Part shown: positions 1-7,474 of the stretch, one piece after another
Position numbering within the stretch: position 1 is the stretch's first letter
How the letters are laid out: each line of letters starts with the position of its first letter
From: JAEUHO01 sp046350655
GTDB taxonomy: Bacteria; Planctomycetota; PLA2; JAEUHO01
NCBI GenBank assembly: GCA_046350655.1
Contig: JAXMAB010000004.1
Span: 806,001-870,000 of the forward strand
Length of the DNA stretch: 64,000 nucleotides
Direction: 5' to 3'
Position numbers and translations under genes: made by a program
The notes under the pieces: model-generated
Seen by the model: the letters and a program-made list of their open reading frames with translations, nothing else
What the model was told of the DNA's origin: nothing
Databases searched by the model: none

Positions 1-128
1 AGACCTGGGGCGAGAACCTCGAGACGGGCGACCGCCGGTTCTGCACCAAGGCCGAGTTCGTCTTCGTGGCCATGGGCCCCGACGGCAAGCCGGCGGCGGT
101 CCCGCCGCTGCCGCCGTCGGAGCGGTGA
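1..128 (+). CDS. acyl-CoA thioesterase, C-terminal end (partial)
   Basis: The open frame enters from the left edge and stops at TGA 126-128. The visible tail begins TWGENLETG and contains FVFVAMGPDGKP followed by VPPL. This matches the end of hotdog acyl-CoA thioesterases of the BFIT/BACH type, whose last strand usually reads F-x-F-V-A-x-D-x-x-G-K-P and ends in a proline-rich VPPL. Such enzymes hydrolyse acyl-CoA to free acid and CoA in the cytoplasm. Only about 41 residues are present, so the catalytic residues cannot be checked. The stop overlaps the GTG start of the next gene. Confidence 0.7.
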   Translation, partial: TWGENLETGDRRFCTKAEFVFVAMGPDGKPAAVPPLPPSER

Positions 129-784
129 GGCGCCGCGGGATGGCCGGGCCCGCGCCCTCCCTCGTCGTCTTCGACCTCGGCGGGGTCCTCGTGCGGATCG
201 CGCGGACGTGGGCCGAGGCGAGCCGGGCCGCGGGCGTGGACCCGTCGGGGCGCGAGGACCCGCTGCCGCCGCACGCCCGCGAGCCGTGGGTCCACGCGTA
301 CGAGACCGGCGCCATCGACCGGGCGGCGTTCGTGGACGGCCTCGTGCGGGCGATGGACGGGGCGTACGCCCCCGACGAGGTCGTGCGCATCCACGACGCG
401 TGGCTGTTCGGGGAGTACGCGGGACTCGACCGCCTCTTCGACGCGCTCGACGGCGCGGGCCTCGAGACGGCCGTGCTCTCGAACACCAACGAGGCCCACT
501 GGGCCCGCATGTTCCCGGCGGGCGGGCCGTGGGCCTTCCCGTCGCTCCGGCGCGTGCGGCACCCGCACGCGAGCCACCTGCTCCGCGCGCGCAAGCCGGA
601 CGCCGCGTCGTTCCGCGCGGTGGAGGACGCGACCGGACGCCGCGGCGAGGGCGTCGTCTTCTTCGATGACCTGCCCGACAACGTGCGCGGGGCCCGCCGC
701 GCGGGGTGGACCGCGCACCTCGTGGACCCCGCGGGCGACCCAGCCGCGCAGATGCTCGCGCGGCTCGGGCTCGCCCCGGCCTGA
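125..784 (+). CDS. HAD superfamily hydrolase (HAD-IA, YihX-like)
   Basis: A 219-residue cytoplasmic hydrolase of the haloacid dehalogenase fold. Motif I is VVFDLGGVLV near residues 14-23, with the nucleophile Asp. The usual second Asp is replaced by Gly, as in YihX-type and haloacid-dehalogenase-like members. Motif II is AVLSNTNEAHW, motif III the Lys in RKPDAASF, and motif IV VVFFDDLPDNVRGARRAGW. Between motifs I and II lies a helical cap. The GTG start overlaps the preceding TGA; an ATG five codons later (140) is an alternative. Probable activity is phosphatase on a small sugar phosphate or similar; the substrate cannot be read from the sequence. Confidence 0.85.
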   Translation: MRRRGMAGPAPSLVVFDLGGVLVRIARTWAEASRAAGVDPSGREDPLPPHAREPWVHAYETGAIDRAAFVDGLVRAMDGAYAPDEVVRIHDAWLFGEYAGLDRLFDALDGAGLETAVLSNTNEAHWARMFPAGGPWAFPSLRRVRHPHASHLLRARKPDAASFRAVEDATGRRGEGVVFFDDLPDNVRGARRAGWTAHLVDPAGDPAAQMLARLGLAPA

Positions 785-787
785 CGG

Positions 788-1336
788 TCAGGCCGTCGCG
801 CGCGCCGCCGCCGCGACGAGCGCGTAGACGCGCCGGTCGTCGGTGAGCTCGGGGTGGAACGTCGCGGCGAAGACGCGGCCCTGCCGCACGAGCACGGGCT
901 CGCCGCGCCACGTCGCGAGCACCTCGACGCCGGCCCCGACGCGCCGGATCCGCGGCGCGCGGATGAACACCGCGGCGTAGTCGGGCTCGAGGACGGCCTC
1001 GAAGGAGTCCACCTGGCGGCCGAACGCGTTCCGCTCGACGCCGACGTCCACGAGGCCCCACGACCGCTGGGCCGGGTTCGCGACGTCCTTCGCGAGCAGG
1101 ATCGCGCCGGCGCACGTGCCGAACACGACCCCGCCCCGCGCCACGAGGCGGCGCACCGCCTCCTCGATGCCGCTGCCCTCGAGCAGCTTCAGCATCGTCG
1201 TGGACTCGCCGCCCGGCAGCACCAGGAGGTCGAGTGCGTCCACCTCGGCGGCCGTGCGGACCTCGACCGCCCCCGCGGGCAGGGCGGCCACGTGCGCGGC
1301 GAAGTCGCCCTGGAGGGCGAGGACGCCCGCGCGCAT
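788..1336 (-). CDS. pdxT: pyridoxal 5'-phosphate synthase glutaminase subunit PdxT
   Basis: A 182-residue class I glutamine amidotransferase that releases ammonia from glutamine and channels it to PdxS for de novo vitamin B6 synthesis. Visible family marks are GVLALQGDFAAH at the N-terminus, LPGGESTTM, the nucleophile region VFGTCAGAILLA with the catalytic Cys, and the His/Glu pair in FHPELTDD. Length matches the family (about 190). Its ATG overlaps the stop of pdxS in an ATGA arrangement, so the two subunits are translationally coupled. The 3' end converges on the HAD gene with only three bases between stops. Confidence 0.97.
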   Translation of the reverse strand: MRAGVLALQGDFAAHVAALPAGAVEVRTAAEVDALDLLVLPGGESTTMLKLLEGSGIEEAVRRLVARGGVVFGTCAGAILLAKDVANPAQRSWGLVDVGVERNAFGRQVDSFEAVLEPDYAAVFIRAPRIRRVGAGVEVLATWRGEPVLVRQGRVFAATFHPELTDDRRVYALVAAAARATA

Positions 1337-2241
1337 CACCAGCCCCGCGTCTGGAGCAGGTTCTCGGCGCCGATCTTCCCGATCTCGAGGCCGGGCATCG
1401 CGTCGCCGAGCGCCTCGGAGACCTCCGCGAGCACCTTCGGGTCGCGGTAGTGGGTCACGGCGCGGACGATCGCCTTGGCGCGCACCTCGGGGTCGGCGCT
1501 CTTGAAGATGCCGGAGCCGACGAACACGCTCTCGGCGCCGAGGTGCATCATCAGCGCGGCGTCCGCGGGCGTCGCGACGCCGCCGGCGGCGAAGTTCGGC
1601 ACCGGCAGCTTGCCGGTCTCGGCGACGAGCTTCACCAGCTCGAACGGCGCGCCGAGGTCCTTGGCGGTGCGCACCAGCTCCTCGGGGCGCAGCGTCGTGA
1701 GGCGGCGCATCTCCGCCGTGACCGAGCGCATGTGGCGCACGGCCTCGACGACGTTGCCCGTGCCGGCCTCGCCCTTCGTGCGGATCATGGCGGCGCCCTC
1801 CGCGATGCGGCGCAGCGCCTCGCCGAGGTCGCGGCAGCCGCAGACGAACGGCACCTTGAAGGCCAGCTTGTCGATGTGGTACGCCTCGTCGGCCGGCGTC
1901 AGGACCTCGCTCTCGTCGATGAAGTCGACGCCGAGGGCCTCGAGGATCTGCGCCTCGACGAAGTGGCCGATGCGGCACTTCGCCATGACGGGGATCGAGA
2001 CGGCCTTCTGGATCTCCTTCACCTTCGCGACGGGCGACATGCGCGCGACGCCGCCCTGGGCGCGGATGTCGCTCGGGACGCGCTCGAGCGCCATGACGGC
2101 GACGGCGCCCGCGCGCTCGGCCAGCACGGCCTGCTCGGCGTTGACGACGTCCATGATCACGCCGCCCTTGAGCATCTCGGCGAGGCCGGTCTTGAGCTTC
2201 AGGGACGTGCCGGAGGGGGAGGACGGGTGGGCGGGGGACAT
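1336..2241 (-). CDS. pdxS: pyridoxal 5'-phosphate synthase subunit PdxS
   Basis: A 301-residue beta/alpha-barrel synthase that builds PLP from ribose 5-phosphate, glyceraldehyde 3-phosphate and ammonia delivered by PdxT. Diagnostic segments are GLAEMLKGGVIMDVV, ALERVPSDIR, MAKCRIGHFVEAQ, FIDESEVLTPADE, CGCRDLGEALRR, IRTKGEAGTGNV and NFAAGGVATPADAAL. Lysines expected for the substrate Schiff bases are in VMAKCRIGH and IRTKGE. The ATG at 2241 gives a short extra N-terminal tail compared with the usual start. It lies 107 bp downstream of the MocR gene on the same strand and overlaps pdxT by one base of the stop. Confidence 0.97.
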   Translation of the reverse strand: MSPAHPSSPSGTSLKLKTGLAEMLKGGVIMDVVNAEQAVLAERAGAVAVMALERVPSDIRAQGGVARMSPVAKVKEIQKAVSIPVMAKCRIGHFVEAQILEALGVDFIDESEVLTPADEAYHIDKLAFKVPFVCGCRDLGEALRRIAEGAAMIRTKGEAGTGNVVEAVRHMRSVTAEMRRLTTLRPEELVRTAKDLGAPFELVKLVAETGKLPVPNFAAGGVATPADAALMMHLGAESVFVGSGIFKSADPEVRAKAIVRAVTHYRDPKVLAEVSEALGDAMPGLEIGKIGAENLLQTRGW

Positions 2242-2348
2242 GCGGACTCCGTTCGGGACGGGGAGGGATCGGGAAGGGGGGGGAGCGGAGAGGGCGGTTC
2301 GAGGGCTGGAGAGAGGGGAGGGGGACTCGGGGGCGAGCGGGCCTTGCG

Positions 2349-3842
2349 TCACACCGGGTTGCCGGCCGCGGTCACGGCGGAGGCGCGGCCCGCGAGGGAG
2401 CGGATCGCGTCGCCGAGGCGGCGGATGCCCTCGGCGACGTCGGGTTCGGGGAGGTTGCCGAAGCCGACGCGGAAGCAGGAGGTGTAGCGGCCGTCCACGT
2501 CGTAGGCGGGGCCGGGCGAGACGGCGACGCCGCGTTCGACGCCGCGGAGGAAGACCTCGATGGCGGAGAGGCCGTCCGGGAGCGTGACCCAGAGCTGGAA
2601 GCCGCCCTCGGGGCGCGTGAAACGGGCGCCGGCGGGGAGCGCGGCCTCGAGCGCGGCGACCGCGGCGTCGCGGCGGGCGCGGTAGCGCGGGCGGAGGCGG
2701 TCGAGGTGCTCGACGTAGCCGTGGTCGAGGAACGTGGCGGCGACGGCCTGGACGAGGGACGGGCCGCCGAGGTCCATGGAGCGCTTGTAGGGGAGGAGGT
2801 CGTCGACGACGGGGCGGTCGGCGACGAGGAAGCCGACGCGGAGGCCGGTCATGAACGACTTGGAGACGGAGCCGACGAGGAAGCGGCGGCCCGGCGCGAG
2901 GAGGCCGTAGAGGGGGGGCGGGGCCGTGCCCTCGAAGCGGAGGTCGCGGAAGATGCGGTCCTCGACGACGGTCGCGTCGGCCTCGCGGGCCCAGGCGGCG
3001 AGGGCGCGGCGCGCGGGGGCCGACATCGTCGCGCCGGTGGGGTTGTGGAAGTCGGGGCAGACGTAGAGGAGCGGGCGGGCGCCGGGCGCGGCGCGGAGCG
3101 CGGCGAGGTCGAGGCCGTCGGCGGTCCACGGGACCGAGGTGACGGTGTGCCCCATGAGCATGAACGCGCCGGGGATGCCGGCGTAGGTGGGCGTCTCGCA
3201 GAGGACGGGGCGGTCGTGCTCGCGGGCCCACGCGGCGATGAGGGCGACGGCCTGCTGCGTGCCGTTCGTCGCGACGACCTCGTCGGCGCCGACGGCGAGC
3301 CCGTCGCGGGCGAGGGTGCGGGCGACGGCGTCGCGCAGCTCGGGGAGGCCGGCGGGGCCCGGGTAGGCGTAGAGGCGGCGGGGGTCGCGCGCGAGCGCGT
3401 CGCGCGTGAGGCGCTCGAGGGTGCCGTCGGGCACCGAGTCGAGGCTCGGGACGCCGCCGCCGAGCTCGAGCGTGCCCGGCGGGCGCGCGACGCGCATCAT
3501 CTCCTGCAGCCCGCGCGCGTAGCCCTCGCGCAGCGCGCGGAGCGCCCTCGACACGTTGGGCCGCGCCTCGGGGGCGGCGGCGACGGGGCCGCGGCGCGCG
3601 CCGCCGGCGACGAACGTGCCGCGGCCGACCTCGGTCGAGAGGAGGCCTTCGCGTTCGAGGGCCTGGAACGCCTTGAGCACCGTGAGGCGCGCGACCTTCA
3701 GGTCCTTCGCGAGCTCCGCGACCGACGGCAGCCGGTCGCCGGGCTTCAGCGTCCCGGCCTCGATGGCGTCGCGCACGCCGCGGTCCACCCGCTGGTAGAG
3801 CGGGGCCGCAGCCGGGCCGGCCAATCGGAGGTGGATCGCCAC
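2349..3842 (-). CDS. MocR-family (GntR/aminotransferase) regulator, probable PdxR
   Basis: A 497-residue protein with an N-terminal GntR winged helix (PLYQRVDRGVRDAIEAG, GDRLPSVAELAKDLKVARLTV) and a class I aminotransferase-like domain. The PLP lysine lies in VGSVSKSFMTGLRVGF and the cofactor loop in CPDFHNPTGATMS. MocR proteins sense PLP or amino derivatives. Those beside pdxST (PdxR) control B6 synthesis in Gram-positive bacteria, so the location upstream of pdxST on the same strand supports that role here. Start: GTG 3842 is chosen because a perfect 12-bp palindrome lies just upstream. An ATG at 3863 inside the palindrome and an open frame up to 3983 are less likely starts. Confidence 0.85.
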   Translation of the reverse strand: MAIHLRLAGPAAAPLYQRVDRGVRDAIEAGTLKPGDRLPSVAELAKDLKVARLTVLKAFQALEREGLLSTEVGRGTFVAGGARRGPVAAAPEARPNVSRALRALREGYARGLQEMMRVARPPGTLELGGGVPSLDSVPDGTLERLTRDALARDPRRLYAYPGPAGLPELRDAVARTLARDGLAVGADEVVATNGTQQAVALIAAWAREHDRPVLCETPTYAGIPGAFMLMGHTVTSVPWTADGLDLAALRAAPGARPLLYVCPDFHNPTGATMSAPARRALAAWAREADATVVEDRIFRDLRFEGTAPPPLYGLLAPGRRFLVGSVSKSFMTGLRVGFLVADRPVVDDLLPYKRSMDLGGPSLVQAVAATFLDHGYVEHLDRLRPRYRARRDAAVAALEAALPAGARFTRPEGGFQLWVTLPDGLSAIEVFLRGVERGVAVSPGPAYDVDGRYTSCFRVGFGNLPEPDVAEGIRRLGDAIRSLAGRASAVTAAGNPV

Positions 3843-3851
3843 GACGCGCCG

Positions 3852-3876
3852 AATGGTATGCATACCGGTCTGTATG
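3852..3876. promoter_or_regulatory. palindromic GntR/MocR-type operator
   Basis: The stretch contains the perfect palindrome GGTATGCATACC at 3855-3866, followed by a second TGTATGTC half-like element. GTATGC/GCATAC arms resemble GntR-family operators. It lies 13 bp upstream of the chosen GTG start of the MocR gene and between divergent transcription units, so autoregulation of the MocR-pdxST unit is a reasonable inference. No promoter boxes can be assigned with confidence at this base composition. Confidence 0.5.
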
Positions 3877-3881
3877 TCAAT

Positions 3882-3910
3882 GGAACAAACGGCTACGACC
3901 CCGTTGTTCC
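3882..3910 (-). repeat. family 1 hairpin repeat, solitary copy
   Basis: A 29-bp element with outer arms GGAAC and GTTCC and, on the minus strand, the conserved core GGGGTCGTAG. This is the only copy of the family not found immediately 3' of a gene in matching orientation. It sits in the divergent promoter region between the MocR gene and the glycosyltransferase at 3949. Read on the plus strand it would encode EQTATTPLF in an N-terminal extension of that glycosyltransferase frame, which I regard as non-coding. Confidence 0.85.
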
Positions 3911-3948
3911 GGTTCAGACCGGGGGGGCGGGCGGCCGTAGAGGGGGAT

Positions 3949-4974
3949 ATGGGCCGGCTTGCCGTCAGCGTCGTCATTCCCACCTACAACCGCGCACACC
4001 TCCTCCCCCGGGCGGTCCGGTCGGCGCTCGCGACCCTCGAACCGGGCGACGAAGTCGTCGTCGCCGACGACGGCTCCACCGACGGCACGGCCGCCGCCCT
4101 CGCCCCGTTCGGCGACCGCGTCCGCCACCTCGTCCTCCCGCACCGCGGCGCGGGCCCGACCCGCAACGACGGCGCCGCCGCCGCCCGCGGGCCCCTCCTC
4201 GCCTTCCTCGACAGCGACGACGAGTGGTTCCCCGACAAGACCGCGCTCCAGCGCGCCCTGCACGACGCCCGCCCCGACCTCCTCTTCTCGTTCACCAACT
4301 TCGCCGTGAAGGACGAGGACGGCGCCGAGCACTGCAACTTCCTCCCGAAGTGGCAGGACCGCCCGTGGACCTGGGACGAGATGCTCGGCGCACCCGTCCC
4401 CTTCTCGACCGCGGCCCCGCTCCCGCCCGGCCGCGCCGACTTCGACCTCCGCCTCGGCGACCTCTTCCCTGCCGAGATGGAGGACAACTTCGTCGCCACG
4501 TTCACGCTCATGGTCCGCAAGGACCTCGCCGGCGACGCCGTCCACTTCTCCCCCGACCTCCGCACCTGCGACGACTGGGAGTGCTTCGGCCGCCTCGCGC
4601 GCCGCGGCACCGCGGCCTTCCTCGACACCGAGACCGCCTGGCAGCACGGCCACGCCGGCCCGCGCATCACCCGCATCGACCCGCTCGTCTTCGCGCAGGC
4701 CCGCCTCACCGTCCTCGAGCGCGTCTGGGGCCGTGACGCCGCGTTCCAGGCCGTCCACGGCGAACGCTACCGCCGCATCGTGCGCGCGCTCGAGCACGTC
4801 CGCGCCCGCCGCCTGCTCCGCAGCGGTCGCACCGCCGAGGCCCGCGAGGCCCTGCGGCTCGCGGGCGGCGGCTCGTTCCCCGAACGCGTCCTCGCGCGGA
4901 TGCCGGGCCCGCTCGTCCGCGCGGCCCTGCGCGTGCTCAAGGGCCGCGGCGACGACCGCACGCAGCAGGGCTGA
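3949..4974 (+). CDS. family 2 glycosyltransferase
   Basis: A 341-residue GT-A type glycosyltransferase. The N-terminus has SVVIPTYNR, then VVVADDGSTDGT, and the metal-binding region FLDSDDEWF (DxD-like). These are hallmark GT2 elements that bind nucleotide sugar and divalent metal. An acceptor-side region with DDWECFGRLARRG follows, and the C-terminal part is helical. No membrane segment is seen, so the enzyme is probably cytosolic or peripheral. ATG 3949 is preceded by AGGGGGAT and starts right before the conserved core. The frame stays open upstream through a hairpin repeat, which is not believed to be translated. Donor and acceptor are unknown. Confidence 0.85.
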   Translation: MGRLAVSVVIPTYNRAHLLPRAVRSALATLEPGDEVVVADDGSTDGTAAALAPFGDRVRHLVLPHRGAGPTRNDGAAAARGPLLAFLDSDDEWFPDKTALQRALHDARPDLLFSFTNFAVKDEDGAEHCNFLPKWQDRPWTWDEMLGAPVPFSTAAPLPPGRADFDLRLGDLFPAEMEDNFVATFTLMVRKDLAGDAVHFSPDLRTCDDWECFGRLARRGTAAFLDTETAWQHGHAGPRITRIDPLVFAQARLTVLERVWGRDAAFQAVHGERYRRIVRALEHVRARRLLRSGRTAEAREALRLAGGGSFPERVLARMPGPLVRAALRVLKGRGDDRTQQG

Positions 4975-5057
4975 CGTCAGGCACCGCCGACGCGAGGCCC
5001 GCCCGCCGCCGGGCTGACGTCAGCTTCCGCCGACGCGAGGCCCGCTGGCCGCCGGGC
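4972..5057. repeat. 43-bp tandem direct repeat holding two convergent stop codons
   Basis: Two imperfect copies of a 43-bp unit begin at 4972 and 5015. Each opens with the palindrome TGACGTCA and carries CGCCGACGCGAGGCCCGC, the half-arm of palindrome family 2. The first TGACGTCA supplies the TGA stop of the plus-strand glycosyltransferase. The second, read on the minus strand, supplies the TGA stop of the converging glycosyltransferase. Confidence 0.8.
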
Positions 5058-6333
5058 CCCGCGCGCCGAGCACCCGCGCCACGTCGCGCAGGAACCCCGC
5101 CGCCACGACGTCCGGCGCGTACCGCTCGGGCCCCGGCGCCCGCCACGACGCGAGGCCCGCGTCGCCCCCGGTCGCGAACCGGTCCACGAACGCGACGAGG
5201 CCCGCGGTCGCCGACGCCTCCGTCTGTCCGAGCAGGCCCGGGTGTCCCGCGCCGAGCGCGTCCGCGACGGTCCCCTCCGCGGGGCTGAACGCGAGCACGG
5301 GCTTCCCCGAGCGCGCGTAGTCGCAGAACTTCGACGGCAGGTACACGCCCTCCTCCATCGGCGCCTCGAGCAGCAGCCCCGCCGTCGCGTCGCGCAGCGC
5401 CGCGAGCGCGTCGTCCTGCGGCATCCACCCGCGGAACCGCACCGCCGACGCGAGGCCCGCCGCGCGCACGCGCGCCTCGTCCGCCGGCTTCGGCGGGCCC
5501 ACGAGATCCACGCGGAACGGCACGCCCTTCCCGGCCGCGTGCGCGGCCGCCGCGCGCAACGCCGCGAGCGCCGCGTCCGACACGCGCCCCTTCATCCACA
5601 GGCCCGTGTGCACCAGCACGATCCCGTCCGACGGCCGCGCACCGGGCCTCGCGGTCCCCTCGGTCGCCGGACCGCCGTCCCCGACCCGTGCCGCCGCGAC
5701 CCCGCCCACGTGCGGCACGACGATCCGCGGCGCGGCCTCGCGCCCGAGCGCCCGCGCGTGGACGCGCGCGAGGCGCGCGCACGGCCACGCGAACGCCGCC
5801 GCCGCGTCCCACCACCGCTGCGACGCCTCGAGGTCGGCCCGCTCGCGCGCGTCGCGGGGCGCACCGGCGCCGTACGGCGGCGGGTGCAGGCACGGCGGCG
5901 ACGGGTCCGGGAAGAACGCGACCCACGGCACGCCGGTCGATGCGAGCGCGTGCCCGATCCACGCGACGCGGTCGGGTTCGTGGCGCGTGACGACCAACTC
6001 GAACGGCCGCGCCGCGTGGAGCGCGAGCGCGCGGCGGCGCGCGTCGTCGTGCCACCACTTCATCCGCCGCGGGCGCACGCAGCGGGTCCACGCCGTGCGC
6101 AGCGCCTTCCACGGCCGCGGCCACGGCGTGGGCAGCCGGACGACCTCGACGCCGCCCTCGTCGGCCCACGTGGGCGACGGGTCCTGCGGCGTCTCCCGCA
6201 CGTAGCCGGGCCCCGACGTCACGACGGTCACGTCGACGCCGGCCGCCGCGAGCGCGCGGGCGAACCGCGCCGTGCAGAACGCCTCCGTGTGCGCCGTCGG
6301 GGCGTAGTGCTCGCTCACGACGACGAGGCGCAT
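5020..6333 (-). CDS. GT4-type glycosyltransferase
   Basis: A 437-residue GT-B glycosyltransferase. The N-terminal Rossmann half starts MRLVVVSEHYAPTAHTEAF. The C-terminal half has IVLVHTGLWMKGR, VDLVGPPKPADE, RFRGWMPQDDALAALRDATAGLLLEAPMEEG and YLPSKFCDYARSGKPVLAF, the donor-binding E-x7-E-like region of GT4 enzymes. The ATG start immediately precedes the first beta strand. Several in-frame pieces (AGLASAV, AGLASWRAPG, TARPGARP) coincide with CGCGAGGCCCG half-arms of palindrome family 2, which suggests palindromic insertions tolerated in loops. It converges on the GT2 gene. Sugar specificity is unknown. Confidence 0.85.
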   Translation of the reverse strand: MRLVVVSEHYAPTAHTEAFCTARFARALAAAGVDVTVVTSGPGYVRETPQDPSPTWADEGGVEVVRLPTPWPRPWKALRTAWTRCVRPRRMKWWHDDARRRALALHAARPFELVVTRHEPDRVAWIGHALASTGVPWVAFFPDPSPPCLHPPPYGAGAPRDARERADLEASQRWWDAAAAFAWPCARLARVHARALGREAAPRIVVPHVGGVAAARVGDGGPATEGTARPGARPSDGIVLVHTGLWMKGRVSDAALAALRAAAAHAAGKGVPFRVDLVGPPKPADEARVRAAGLASAVRFRGWMPQDDALAALRDATAGLLLEAPMEEGVYLPSKFCDYARSGKPVLAFSPAEGTVADALGAGHPGLLGQTEASATAGLVAFVDRFATGGDAGLASWRAPGPERYAPDVVAAGFLRDVARVLGARGPAASGPRVGGS

Positions 6334-6445
6334 CGGGGACGTCCTGCCGGCGGCCCCGCGGCGACGCGCCGCCGGAGCCAAAGATGCTTGGTGAATACCA
6401 GCGATCCGTCGCCACGCCAGCCGGGCGGGGCTACGATTCCAAGCC

Positions 6446-7363
6446 ATGGACCCCGCGACGCCCCCGACCTCCGCCCCCGTCGTCGAGCGCACGCCGACGG
6501 CGCCGAGCGACCTCGGCGACACGCCCTTCACGATCGCGAACCGGCTCGCGGACCACCCGCTCTTCACCGACGACCGCATCAAGGAGCTGCTCCGCCGGCT
6601 CCCGCGCGAACGCGTCGAGGTCCGCCGCGTCACGGTCGACCCCGACCCCGCCGGCGGCTGGAAGCGCGGCCCGCTCGACAAGGACGTCGACCCGGTCGAG
6701 GCCTTCGAGGGTCTCGCGACGCGCCCCACGTGGATGCTGCTCCACGACACCTGGAAACACGACGAGGGCTACCGCGACCTCCTCGAGCGCTACCTCGCCG
6801 ACCTCCGCGCCGCGTTCCCCTCGCTGCGCGGCGAGATCAGCGACCTCGGCTGCTGGATGTTCCTCTCGTCGGGGCGCTCCGTCGTGCACTTCCACGCCGA
6901 CCCCGACCAGTCGTTCCTGAACCAGGTCCGCGGCGGCAAGACGGTCCACGTCTACCCCGCGAAGGTGCTCCCCGAGGCCACGGTCGAGGAACTCGTCTAC
7001 GCCTACGACCAGGGCGTCGTCACGTACGACGCGTCCTACGAGCCGCAGCAGTTCCCGCCGACGCATCTCTCGCCGGGCCAGTCGGTGTTCCTCCCGCTCT
7101 ACGCGCCGCACCGCGTCGTCAACGACGACACGGTCTGCGTCTCGTGGAACGTCGGCTTCAACACGCCGATCACGCGCCGCCGCCGCGACGTCCACTGCGT
7201 CAACCTCGAGCTCCGCCACCTCGGCGTGACGCCGACGCCCGTGGGCCGCCGACCTTGGCTCGACGGCCTCAAGCGCTCGTCGCGCTTCGTCTTCAAGGCG
7301 AAGAACCGGCTGCTGCCCTTCCTGCGCCCGAAGATCGACGTCGTGAAGAAGTACGGCGCGTAG
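6446..7363 (+). CDS. JmjC/cupin-like non-haem iron oxygenase family protein
   Basis: A 305-residue protein. The core reads WMFLSSGRSVVHFHADPDQSFLNQVRGGKTVHVYP, an H-x-D iron-binding pair on a cupin strand. A later PLYAPHRVVND supplies the distal His, and a final strand reads VCVSWNVGF. This arrangement is typical of JmjC/cupin_8 2-oxoglutarate-dependent hydroxylases. The C-terminus is basic and helical (VFKAKNRLLPFLRPKIDVVKKYG). It lies among glycosyltransferases, so hydroxylation of a sugar, lipid or peptide attached to the polymer is conceivable. The substrate cannot be deduced. ATG 6446 is the first start and lies about 50 codons before the conserved region. Confidence 0.7.
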   Translation: MDPATPPTSAPVVERTPTAPSDLGDTPFTIANRLADHPLFTDDRIKELLRRLPRERVEVRRVTVDPDPAGGWKRGPLDKDVDPVEAFEGLATRPTWMLLHDTWKHDEGYRDLLERYLADLRAAFPSLRGEISDLGCWMFLSSGRSVVHFHADPDQSFLNQVRGGKTVHVYPAKVLPEATVEELVYAYDQGVVTYDASYEPQQFPPTHLSPGQSVFLPLYAPHRVVNDDTVCVSWNVGFNTPITRRRRDVHCVNLELRHLGVTPTPVGRRPWLDGLKRSSRFVFKAKNRLLPFLRPKIDVVKKYGA

Positions 7364-7378
7364 CGACGATCCCCTCCC

Positions 7379-7439
7379 GGGACCGCGAGGCCCGGTGGCC
7401 GTTCGCCAGTGGCCGGCGGCCGGCGGGCCTCGCGGTCCC
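7379..7439. terminator. family 2 GC-rich hairpin between convergent genes
   Basis: Long inverted arms, GGGACCGCGAGGCCCGG on the left and CCGGCGGGCCTCGCGGTCCC on the right, enclose a short GC-rich loop. The element fills the 111-bp gap between the stops of the JmjC-like gene and the converging glycosyltransferase. A bidirectional transcription end is plausible from position and stem strength, although no T-run follows. The same arms recur elsewhere in the window. Confidence 0.55.
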
Positions 7440-7474
7440 TCGCCGCGGGCCCGCGATCGTGACGACCGTGCGCG

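Noticed and set aside
1234..3231. long frames opposite pdxT, pdxS and the MocR gene
   Set aside because: They are antisense shadows common at this base composition; they have no motif and conflict with well-conserved proteins.
3853..3948. N-terminal extension of the GT2 enzyme through the hairpin repeat
   Set aside because: Translation EQTATTPLF comes from the repeat and is seen in unrelated frames next to other copies; the conserved domain starts after ATG 3949.
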